The translations under genes were made by a program, and so were the position numbers. Of a DNA stretch of 8,057 nucleotides, positions 1 to 6,091 are shown one piece after another (within the stretch, counting starts at the first letter, position 1; each line of letters begins with the position of its first letter). Source of the DNA: Clostridia bacterium (GTDB taxonomy: Bacteria; Bacillota_A; Clostridia; Christensenellales; Aristaeellaceae); contig JAFRMB010000140.1 of NCBI GenBank assembly GCA_017430945.1, forward strand, positions 1-8,057. Reading direction: 5' to 3'. The notes below the pieces were generated by a model. It was not told the DNA's origin and made no database searches. It saw only the letters and a list, made by a program, of their open reading frames with translations.

Positions 1-2
1 AT

Positions 3-1700
3 CGTGCGGCGCAGCCCGCGGCCGACCGGGACGGGGCTTCTCCGCGGCGCGCGGCAGCGCCCGCGGTGCCTGCGCCGGTGCAGAGGAACGCGCCCGCAAA
101 GCCCGCGGCGCGCATCGATCCCTACAGCTATTTCAAAAAACCCGCCACGGAAGCATGCACGAACGCGTGGATGAAGTCGGCGGACTACAGGGCGGTCCTG
201 ACGCCCGCAAGGGAGCGCGGCGACGACCTGGGCCTGTTCTGCAATGCGTTCATCCGCATGTCGGGGACGACCGACAAGGTGGCCTGGCCCGGCGAGATGC
301 ATCAGCTCTATCAGGCGCTTCAGGCAGCCGGCCGCAGGGTCGTCGTGGTGGACGGCGGGCTCGAGGCGCCCGGGCAGGAGGAGATCGCCCGGATCCGGCG
401 GCGGAGCTACCGAAACGCCGAGGAGATGGCCGTCGGCCTGGCGGGCAATCTGCCCGCCTGCGCCAGCGTGGAGCTTCAGCGCCTGGAGCAGCGCGCGTTC
501 GTGCGCACGGTGCTGGACGCGCAGCGGGAGGAGCCGGCGCTGAACCGACTGCTGACCGCCGCCGTGTATCTGCTGTGCTGGATCAAGCGATATCAGGGCA
601 GACTGTTCGAGGGCTATCGCGACGGCGACATTCCGTGCTTTATCCTGATGGGCGGCTGCCGGAGCGCGCGCGAGGCGCTGTATCCCCGGTTCCTGTCGCA
701 CCTGCCTGTGGACGTGCTGATCCTGGCGCCGGACCTGGACCGGCGGTGCGCGCTTCGGGACGACCGGCTCCTGGAGCTCGACGGTCCGGAGTCGCTCAGG
801 GTGGACCGCTTCCCCCGGGACGCGGGCTCGCTCCAGGTGCAGACGCTGGCCGCGCACGCGGAGGAGGACCTCACCTCGACGCTCTACGCCGACTCCGGGA
901 TCTACCGGAACCGGCAGTTCGCGCGGGCGGACGCGCTGACGCTCAGAACGACCTACGACGAGCTGTTCCTGCTGTGGGACCAGGAGCTCAGGTATCGCTC
1001 GGGGTTCGGCACCGTCGGGCAGACCGTGACGATGCCCGTGATCTACGCCAAGATCTCCGGGGTGGAAGGCGGCAAGGTCGATGCCTACTGGCAGCGCGCG
1101 AAGCTGCTCATGACAGACGGCGCCTACGTCGTGCGCAGGATGCCGATGCTCCAGACGGGCGCGGGGAACCCATACCAGTCGATCGCCGTGAAGGCGGTGC
1201 GAAACGGCGTCCTGCAGCGCGAGCTGCTTCGCGGGCACCGGCAGTACCCGTTCGGGATCATCCGGCAGGAGCTGCAGGAGCACATCTTCGACAAGCTCCA
1301 GCTCATGCTGGACCGGCGGCTCATACGCGGCACGTTCGAAAACGGCACGGAGTATACCGTGGTGGCCACGGTGCTGAACATGGACAAGGCGCTGGTCCGC
1401 ATGCTCCAGAGCTTTGACTTCACGCGGCGCAACCCCAAAGTGGTGTGCATCGCCGCGGACGACCGCGGCGCTTCGCTGGAGGACGCCATCATGCTCACGT
1501 TCCTGAATCTCGTGGGCTTCGACATCGCCATGTTCGTGCCGACCGGCTATCAGGTGATCGAGCGCTTCCTCAACGACAACGGGCCGGTCGAGCACCAGGC
1601 GGGCGAATACATCTACGATCTCACGGTCCCGGACTTCGATGCGCTGCCCCCGCCGAAGGGGCGCTCGTGGCTGAAGGACCTGCTGAAGAGGGGGAACTGA
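3..1700 (+). CDS. yceG: YceG-family protein of the Ter/tellurite stress locus (5'-partial)
   Basis: This looks like the YceG family ('putative component of biosynthetic module') found next to telA in ter operons such as Bacillus subtilis yceC-yceH. It is unrelated to E. coli YceG/MltG, and its biochemical role is unknown. Numbering from the GTG at 66, the core starts near residue 19 (PYSYFKKPATEACTNAWM). It carries an LFCNAFIRM block at 57-65 and a well-preserved C-terminal segment from about 456 (NPKVVCIAADDRGASLEDA) to about 515. From that GTG the protein has 544 residues, close to the family's usual 530-540. However, the frame is open without a stop to the left edge, and no ribosome binding site precedes position 66. 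The first ~35 codons encode an Ala/Pro/Arg-rich low-complexity stretch, so the true start probably lies upstream and this is an N-terminal linker. No signal peptide or membrane helix is visible. The stop lies one base before the telA start, so the two are co-transcribed. Family call fairly sure; function unknown. Confidence 0.85.
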   Translation, partial: RAAQPAADRDGASPRRAAAPAVPAPVQRNAPAKPAARIDPYSYFKKPATEACTNAWMKSADYRAVLTPARERGDDLGLFCNAFIRMSGTTDKVAWPGEMHQLYQALQAAGRRVVVVDGGLEAPGQEEIARIRRRSYRNAEEMAVGLAGNLPACASVELQRLEQRAFVRTVLDAQREEPALNRLLTAAVYLLCWIKRYQGRLFEGYRDGDIPCFILMGGCRSAREALYPRFLSHLPVDVLILAPDLDRRCALRDDRLLELDGPESLRVDRFPRDAGSLQVQTLAAHAEEDLTSTLYADSGIYRNRQFARADALTLRTTYDELFLLWDQELRYRSGFGTVGQTVTMPVIYAKISGVEGGKVDAYWQRAKLLMTDGAYVVRRMPMLQTGAGNPYQSIAVKAVRNGVLQRELLRGHRQYPFGIIRQELQEHIFDKLQLMLDRRLIRGTFENGTEYTVVATVLNMDKALVRMLQSFDFTRRNPKVVCIAADDRGASLEDAIMLTFLNLVGFDIAMFVPTGYQVIERFLNDNGPVEHQAGEYIYDLTVPDFDALPPPKGRSWLKDLLKRGN

Positions 1701-1701
1701 C

Positions 1702-2841
1702 ATGGCGATGGATTTCAACAGGCCCGTCGAGGGCCGGGCGGCCGCGGCGCAGGCGGACGCCGGCGCGCTCGAGGTACAGCCGTACGACATCATGGCGGAC
1801 AGGCAGGCGGTGGTCGCGAGCCTCGCGGGCTCCGACGAGATCGAGGCGCTGACGGCGCAGATCGACGTCAACGACATGAGCAGCATCGTCACCTTCGGCA
1901 GCGGCACCGCCGAAGAGATCTCCAAGGTGTCGGATGTCGTGCTCAGGAGCATGAGCATGTCGCAGCTGGACGAATCCAGCCGCATGATGCAGGCGCTGGC
2001 GAAGATCATGGACCAGTTCGACATCGACGAGATCCGCGACAACGCCTCGGTGTTCGGGAGGCTCTTCGGCAACGTGCGCAAGCAGCTGGACCGGATCCTC
2101 GCCAAGTACGGCACCATGGGCGACGAGGTCGACAGGATCTATGTGGAGCTCAAGCGGTACGAGGGCGAGATCCGAAGGTCCAATCAGATGCTGGAGGACA
2201 TGTTCCAGGCCAACGTGGGCTATTTCCACGAGCTGGAGAAGTACATCGTGGCCGGCGAGCAGGGCTGCCATGAGATCGAGGATTACATGCGCGAGCTCAG
2301 GGCGCAGATGGATGCGACGGGCGACCAGTCCATCACGTTCGAGCTGCAGACGCTGTCGAACGCGCTGAACATGCTGGAGCAGCGCACGCACGATCTGAGG
2401 ATCGCGGAGACGGTCGCGCTGCAGTCCATCCCGATGATCAAGGCCATCCAGTTCAGCAACATGAACCTGGTGCGCAAGATCAACTCCGCCTTCATCGTCA
2501 CGCTGCCCGTGTTCAAGCAGGCGCTGGCGCAGGCCATCATGCTGAAGCGGCAGAAGCTTCAGGCGGACGCGATGTCCGCGCTGGACGCGCGCACCAACGA
2601 GCTGCTCCTCAAAAACGCCCGGAACACCGCGGAGCAGGCGAAGATCACCGCGCGCATGGCGTCCGGCAGCTCCGTCAGGGGCGATACGCTGGAGGCCACC
2701 TGGCGCACGATCACCAGCGGCATCGAGGAGACCCGGCGGATCCAGGAATCCACGCGCGTGCAGCGCAAGCAGGATCAGGAAAAGCTGGAGCGCATCAAGC
2801 GGGACTTCGCGGACCGCTGCAGCGCCGCGCAGGGCAGATGA
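1702..2841 (+). CDS. telA: Toxic anion resistance protein, TelA/YceH/KlaA family
   Basis: A 379-residue protein of the TelA family, which is tied to resistance to tellurite and other toxic anions and to cell-envelope stress. Its mechanism is not settled. It has the family's usual length and all-helical, coiled-coil-rich character. Recognisable blocks are TFGSGTAEEISKVSDVVL (64-81), a heptad-like Glu/Lys/Met-rich middle (about 90-235), the signature around QSIPMIKAIQFSNMNLVRK (241-259) continuing through VTLPVFKQALAQAIMLKRQ (266-284), and a charged C-terminal helix (about 340-370). The first ~30 residues are variable and Ala-rich. There is no signal peptide or transmembrane helix, so it is probably cytosolic or peripheral to the membrane. 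The ATG at 1702 follows GAGGGGG (1688-1694) with 7-nt spacing; an in-frame ATG at 1708 is a minor alternative. It starts one base after the yceG stop and is followed by a strong terminator, so it is the last gene of its unit. Confidence 0.93.
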   Translation: MAMDFNRPVEGRAAAAQADAGALEVQPYDIMADRQAVVASLAGSDEIEALTAQIDVNDMSSIVTFGSGTAEEISKVSDVVLRSMSMSQLDESSRMMQALAKIMDQFDIDEIRDNASVFGRLFGNVRKQLDRILAKYGTMGDEVDRIYVELKRYEGEIRRSNQMLEDMFQANVGYFHELEKYIVAGEQGCHEIEDYMRELRAQMDATGDQSITFELQTLSNALNMLEQRTHDLRIAETVALQSIPMIKAIQFSNMNLVRKINSAFIVTLPVFKQALAQAIMLKRQKLQADAMSALDARTNELLLKNARNTAEQAKITARMASGSSVRGDTLEATWRTITSGIEETRRIQESTRVQRKQDQEKLERIKRDFADRCSAAQGR

Positions 2842-2851
2842 CCCAAAACGC

Positions 2852-2892
2852 CGTCCCGGGGACGCGGACGACGGCGTCCCCGGGACGCTTTT
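2852..2892 (+). terminator. Rho-independent terminator after telA
   Basis: Thirteen bases at 2852-2864 are the exact reverse complement of 2875-2887, and one more pair (C2865-G2874) makes a 14-bp GC-rich stem with an 8-nt loop. CTTTT (2888-2892) follows at once. Flanking AAACGC (2846-2851) and GCGTTT (2893-2898) could pair as an outer stem with CTTTT bulged out. The hairpin begins 10 bases after the telA stop. It should end the yceG-telA transcript and insulate the downstream operon. The AAAA at 2845-2848 would give a short T run for the opposite direction too, but no - strand gene needs it. Confidence 0.88.
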
Positions 2893-2896
2893 GCGT

Positions 2897-2924
2897 TTGA
2901 GCGGAACATCAGAATGGATATCGG
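2897..2924 (+). promoter_or_regulatory. Weak candidate promoter for the biosynthetic operon
   Basis: A promoter is expected between the terminator and the gene at 2954. The only sigma-70/sigma-A-like pair I can see is TTGAGC (2897-2902, 4 of 6 consensus) and TATCGG (2919-2924, 3 of 6) with 16-nt spacing. This is a poor match and may be chance. The promoter might belong to an alternative or stress sigma factor, or expression may depend on read-through of the terminator. Confidence 0.2.
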
Positions 2925-2940
2925 TGCGGGCCCGATGCCC

Positions 2941-2947
2941 GAGGAGG
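2941..2947 (+). promoter_or_regulatory. Shine-Dalgarno that fixes the lyase start
   Basis: GAGGAGG lies 6 nt before the ATG at 2954. The reading frame is open further upstream to 2891, but that would place the start inside the terminator's T run with no ribosome binding site. The ATG at 2954 is therefore chosen. Confidence 0.85.
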
Positions 2948-2953
2948 AACGAA

Positions 2954-3910
2954 ATGGACCGACTTGCGTTTTCCGTCGGCGGACTGCTCTATTCGCCCGC
3001 TATCAACCCGGATGTCGCCGCGCACGTCATGCGCGGCGACTGGCCGGGACTGACGTCGATCTGCCTCTGCCTGGAGGATTCCATCCAGGACGCGGCGCTG
3101 CCGCAGGCGGAGGCACAGCTCAGAGACACCCTGCGCGCCCTCGGCGGCATGGACGCGCAGGCACGGCCTCTGGTGTTCGTGCGGGTGAAGGACCCTGAAC
3201 ACCTTCGCCGGGTGAGCGAACGGATCGCGGACGTCGACGGGGCGCTCACGGGCTATGTATTCCCCAAATTCGACGCGGGCAACGCCGCGCGTTATCTGGA
3301 CGGGCTGGCGCGGATCAACGACCGCCGCGCGGCGCATTTCTATGGCATGCCCATCCTGGAGAGCCGCGCCATCGCCGACATCCGCACGCGCGCCGGCGAG
3401 CTCGATGCCGTCCGGCGCGTGCTGGACGCCCATCGCCCGGCCATACTCAACGTCCGGGTGGGCGGCAACGACTTCTGCAACCTGTTCGGGCTGCGCAGGA
3501 ACGCGAGCCAGACCATCTACGACATCGGCGTCGTGCGGGACATCCTGGTGGACATCGTGAACGTGTTCTCGGACGACTACGTCGTCTCCGGCCCGGTGTG
3601 GGAATACTACGGCAAGGATCCGGACGACGCGTGGGCGGCGGGGCTGCGGCGCGAGCTGGCGCTCGACCTCGCCAACGGCTTCTTCGGCAAGACGGCCATC
3701 CACCCCAGCCAGCTGCCCGTGATCTCAGAGAGCCTGAAGGCGCCTGCGGCGGACGCGGCGGATGCGGCGCGCATCCTGAACTGGTCGGACGCGCGCCTGG
3801 CCGTCGCCGGGAGCGCCGACGGCGGCAGGATGAACGAGGTCAAATGCCACGGACGATGGGCGGAGCGGATCCTGCGGCGCGCGGAGATCTACGGCTGCAG
3901 GGAGGTGTAG
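2954..3910 (+). CDS. TIM-barrel C-C bond lyase (HpcH/HpaI aldolase/citrate lyase-like) of the Ter biosynthetic module
   Basis: A 318-residue enzyme of the HpcH/CitE-like TIM-barrel superfamily, in the branch known as C-C_Bond_Lyase that occurs in ter-linked operons. Relatives make or break C-C bonds next to a carboxylate using a divalent metal; the substrate of this branch is unknown. Barrel-strand motifs run in order: CLCLEDSI (37-44, acidic pair E41/D42), VFVRVKD (74-80, candidate substrate-binding R77), GYVFPKF (100-106, K105), ILESRAI (134-140, candidate metal ligand E136), NVRVGGNDFCNLFGLRR (166-182) and GFFGKTAIHPSQL (242-254). The last is the typical GK.xIHP-type closing motif of CitE-like lyases. 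The length fits a single-domain barrel. It is the first gene of the five-gene operon, separated from telA by a terminator, and its stop is 4 nt before the ATP-grasp start. No signal peptide; cytosolic. The superfamily is secure and the Ter-module subtype likely from context. Confidence 0.9.
   Translation: MDRLAFSVGGLLYSPAINPDVAAHVMRGDWPGLTSICLCLEDSIQDAALPQAEAQLRDTLRALGGMDAQARPLVFVRVKDPEHLRRVSERIADVDGALTGYVFPKFDAGNAARYLDGLARINDRRAAHFYGMPILESRAIADIRTRAGELDAVRRVLDAHRPAILNVRVGGNDFCNLFGLRRNASQTIYDIGVVRDILVDIVNVFSDDYVVSGPVWEYYGKDPDDAWAAGLRRELALDLANGFFGKTAIHPSQLPVISESLKAPAADAADAARILNWSDARLAVAGSADGGRMNEVKCHGRWAERILRRAEIYGCREV
3899..3905 (+). promoter_or_regulatory. Shine-Dalgarno supporting a GTG start
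   Basis: AGGGAGG lies 9 nt before the GTG at 3915, within the last codons of the lyase gene. It supports GTG as the start of the ATP-grasp protein. The N-terminal MRVWFNHWFSTASHL then gives a natural beta-strand opening, and no ATG occurs nearby in frame. Confidence 0.7.
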
Positions 3911-3914
3911 CGCT

Positions 3915-4937
3915 GTGCGCGTGTGGTTCAATCACTGGTTCAGCACCGCGAGCCACCTCATCCGGCTGATGCGGCAGGGACGGGCGGACGCGTTCATCGG
4001 CTCCGGCAGCAATCCGAGGGCCGCCTACCGGCAGGCGTGCGACGAATGGTACGACGAACCGGCGCAGCCGCCGGAGGATTACGCGGACTTCTGCCTGGAC
4101 TTTTGCCGGCGGCACGCGATCGATGTGTTCGTGCCGCGGCGGGGCATGCTCGAGGTGGTGCGCGCCGCCGAGCGGTTCGAGGCGCAGGGCGTCCGCCTGC
4201 TGGCGGAGCGCGACGCCGGGCTGGTCGGGCTGCTGGAGGACAAGGTGCGCACGTACCGCTTCTTTGAGGAGCGGCTCCCCGGGATCGTCCCAGATCACCG
4301 GCTGGCCGATTCGCTCGAGGCGTTCGAGGCGGCCTGCGACGGCCTTTCATCGCCGTCGGGGCGGCTCTGCTACAAGCTGGTCACGGACGAGGGCGCGAGG
4401 AGCTTCAGGGTACTGGACGATTCCATCGAGACCGTCAAGGCGCTGTATGAGAAGCCCGGCACGAAGGTGACCCGCCGCGCGGCGGCGGCGATACTGTCGC
4501 AGTACGACTTCAGCGTGCCGCTGATCGTGATGCCCTATCTGAGCGGCGCGGACGTCAGCGTGGACTGCCTGGACACCGCCGGCGGCAGGATCATACTGCC
4601 GCGTTTCAAGGTGGGGCGCTATCACGAGGTGCGCCCGGACGCGCAGATCACGGCGCTGTGCGAAGCCATCATGGACGCCCTCGGGCCGCAGATGCCGGTC
4701 AACATACAATTCAGGATGGAGAGCGGCCGGCCGTACCTTCTGGAGATCAACCCGCGTATGTCCGGCGGGCTCCAGCTCTCCTGCGCCGCGACGGGCATCG
4801 ATCTGCCGGCGCTGGCGCTGGCGAAGCTCCTGGGGCAGCCGGCGGCCTGGCGGTATCCCGAGCCATGGCTGCCCGTCGAGCTGGTCAACCTGGAGACGCC
4901 GGTGGTGCTGGAGCTGGACAGGAAGGACGGCGCATGA
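3915..4937 (+). CDS. ATP-grasp ligase of the Ter biosynthetic module
   Basis: A 340-residue ATP-grasp enzyme (ATPgrasp_Ter type). It probably couples ATP hydrolysis, through an acyl-phosphate, to joining a carboxylate with an amine or other nucleophile; the substrates are unknown. A pre-ATP-grasp alpha/beta domain covers about residues 1-105, with the edge motif DVFVPRRGMLEVV (70-82). The ATP-grasp fold follows: LLEDKVRTYRFFEE (106-119, DK pair), CYKLV (152-156, candidate nucleotide-binding K154), VMPYLSGADVSVDC (205-218, strand plus conserved acidic residues), VNIQFR (262-267), and the metal-binding LLEINPRMSGG (275-285, E277 and N279). All expected catalytic motifs appear intact. The start is GTG with a good ribosome binding site. 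It begins 4 nt after the lyase stop, and its TGA overlaps the next ATG as ATGA, suggesting translational coupling. No membrane segment. Confidence 0.91.
   Translation: MRVWFNHWFSTASHLIRLMRQGRADAFIGSGSNPRAAYRQACDEWYDEPAQPPEDYADFCLDFCRRHAIDVFVPRRGMLEVVRAAERFEAQGVRLLAERDAGLVGLLEDKVRTYRFFEERLPGIVPDHRLADSLEAFEAACDGLSSPSGRLCYKLVTDEGARSFRVLDDSIETVKALYEKPGTKVTRRAAAAILSQYDFSVPLIVMPYLSGADVSVDCLDTAGGRIILPRFKVGRYHEVRPDAQITALCEAIMDALGPQMPVNIQFRMESGRPYLLEINPRMSGGLQLSCAATGIDLPALALAKLLGQPAAWRYPEPWLPVELVNLETPVVLELDRKDGA
4920..4926 (+). promoter_or_regulatory. Shine-Dalgarno that fixes the PRTase-TRSP start
   Basis: AGGAAGG lies 7 nt before the ATG at 4934. The frame is open much further upstream (to 4658), but that part reads as an out-of-frame shadow of the ATP-grasp gene. 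The protein therefore starts at 4934; an ATG at 4943 is a weaker alternative. Confidence 0.8.
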
Positions 4938-6091
4938 GAGCGATGGATTATACGGAGCGCGATCTGATCGCGCTGGCACGGCGGCACAACAATACGCGCC
5001 GGGAATACCTGCTGGTCGACCCGCTGCAGGCCAAGCACGTGCCCGTCTCCCCGGGGCGTGCGCTGGAGATGATGCGCGCGCTCGGCGCGCGGCTGGCTGA
5101 GGCCGGCCCGGAGATCGACACGGTGATCGGCTTTGCAGAGACCGCCACCGCCGTCGCGGCCGCCGCCGCGGCGAGCCTGGGGCATCCCTGCCGCTATATC
5201 CACACGACGCGCGAGGCTTTCATCCGCGGAGACGTCATCGAATTCTGCGAGGAGCACAGCCACGCCGTCGAACAGCGCCTGGCGATGCGCCGCCTGCGCG
5301 GGTGGATCGAAGACAGCGCCGGCGTGGCGCTGGTGGACGATGAGCTGTCGACGGGGAAGACGATGGTCAATGCCATCCGGACCCTCGGCGCGGCCTGTCC
5401 GGCGTTCTCATCAAGGCCGGTGGTGCTGGGATCGGTCATCAGCCGCCTGGACGACCGGCGCAGAGCGGAGCTGGCCGGACGGGGGATCAGGTGTCTTTCG
5501 CTGCTGAGCCTGCCGCCGGAGGACTACACGCAAAGGGTCCGTGCGTTCGCGATCGCCGAGGCCGGCGCGCCGCACGGCGCGCCGATGCCATGGCGCGAGA
5601 TCGATGCCGGATCGTCCGGCATGCAGCCGCGCGAGGGGGTCGACATCGGCGCATGGACGGCCGATCTGGCGGCGCGCGCCGCGGAGATCGCCGCGTCGCT
5701 GCGCGCGCAGCTGGACGGGAAGCGGGTGACCGTGCTGGGCACGGAGGAGTGCATGCTGCCGGCGCTCGTGCTGGGCGCGCGGCTGGAGGATGCGGGCATC
5801 GCGCGGTCGGTGCGCTGTCACGCCACCACGCGCAGCCCCATCGGCGTGTGCCGGGACGACGGTTATCCCATCCACAGCGGCTGGCGTCTGCGCAGCTTCT
5901 ACGACCCTGCGCGCGTGACCTACATCTACGATCTGGCGCCGTGCGACACGGCGATCGTCGTCACCGACGCGCCGGACGGGCCTGCCGTCGGGCCGGCGAT
6001 GCGGGACCTGACCGCTGCGCTGGGCGAGGCTGGCTGCAACGACGCGATACTGATCCGGGAGGGCCGACATGTTCAGCACCTACAAGCCTGA
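4934..6091 (+). CDS. Phosphoribosyltransferase with C-terminal TRSP domain
   Basis: A 385-residue two-domain protein. The N-terminal part (about 1-205) is a type I phosphoribosyltransferase-like domain (PRTase_2). It has the strand-helix VIGFAETATAVAAAAAASLG (64-83) and a clear PRPP-binding loop VDDELSTGKT (134-143) with the paired acidic residues and the Thr-Gly-Lys-Thr turn. A Gly/Ala/Pro linker near 210-217 leads to the C-terminal TRSP domain (about 235-385). Its naming signature Thr-Arg-Ser-Pro is present at 299-302 (TTRSPIGVC). The likely role is transfer of ribose 5-phosphate from PRPP to, or its removal from, an unidentified base-like acceptor. The TRSP domain has no proven function. 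The start overlaps the ATP-grasp stop (ATGA), and the 3' end overlaps the next gene by 23 bp. Both domains look complete and no signal peptide is seen. The domain assignment is secure; the reaction is inferred. Confidence 0.93.
   Translation: MRAMDYTERDLIALARRHNNTRREYLLVDPLQAKHVPVSPGRALEMMRALGARLAEAGPEIDTVIGFAETATAVAAAAAASLGHPCRYIHTTREAFIRGDVIEFCEEHSHAVEQRLAMRRLRGWIEDSAGVALVDDELSTGKTMVNAIRTLGAACPAFSSRPVVLGSVISRLDDRRRAELAGRGIRCLSLLSLPPEDYTQRVRAFAIAEAGAPHGAPMPWREIDAGSSGMQPREGVDIGAWTADLAARAAEIAASLRAQLDGKRVTVLGTEECMLPALVLGARLEDAGIARSVRCHATTRSPIGVCRDDGYPIHSGWRLRSFYDPARVTYIYDLAPCDTAIVVTDAPDGPAVGPAMRDLTAALGEAGCNDAILIREGRHVQHLQA

Noticed and set aside
155..1417. 420-residue + strand open frame overlapping the YceG-like gene in another frame
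   Set aside because: Composition is Arg/Ala/Gly/Pro-dominated. The overlapping frame encodes the recognisable YceG-like protein.
1621..2391. 256-residue open frame on the - strand opposite telA
   Set aside because: Leu/His/Val repeats mirror the coiled-coil coding pattern of telA read backwards. No family match, and it crosses the yceG-telA junction.
2891..2953. Longer lyase start at 2891
   Set aside because: It would start in the terminator's T run with no ribosome binding site. GAGGAGG at 2941-2947 supports 2954.
2909..3703. 264-residue open frame on the - strand opposite the lyase
   Set aside because: The + strand frame carries clear HpcH/CitE motifs. The antisense frame is rich in Val/Arg/His/Ala with no recognisable motif.
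4658..4933. Upstream extension of the PRTase-TRSP frame by 92 codons
   Set aside because: It overlaps the metal-binding end of the ATP-grasp gene out of frame. The Shine-Dalgarno at 4920-4926 favours the ATG at 4934.
5411..6079. 222-residue open frame on the - strand opposite the TRSP domain
   Set aside because: A shadow of high third-position GC in the PRTase-TRSP gene, with no motif or plausible ribosome binding site.
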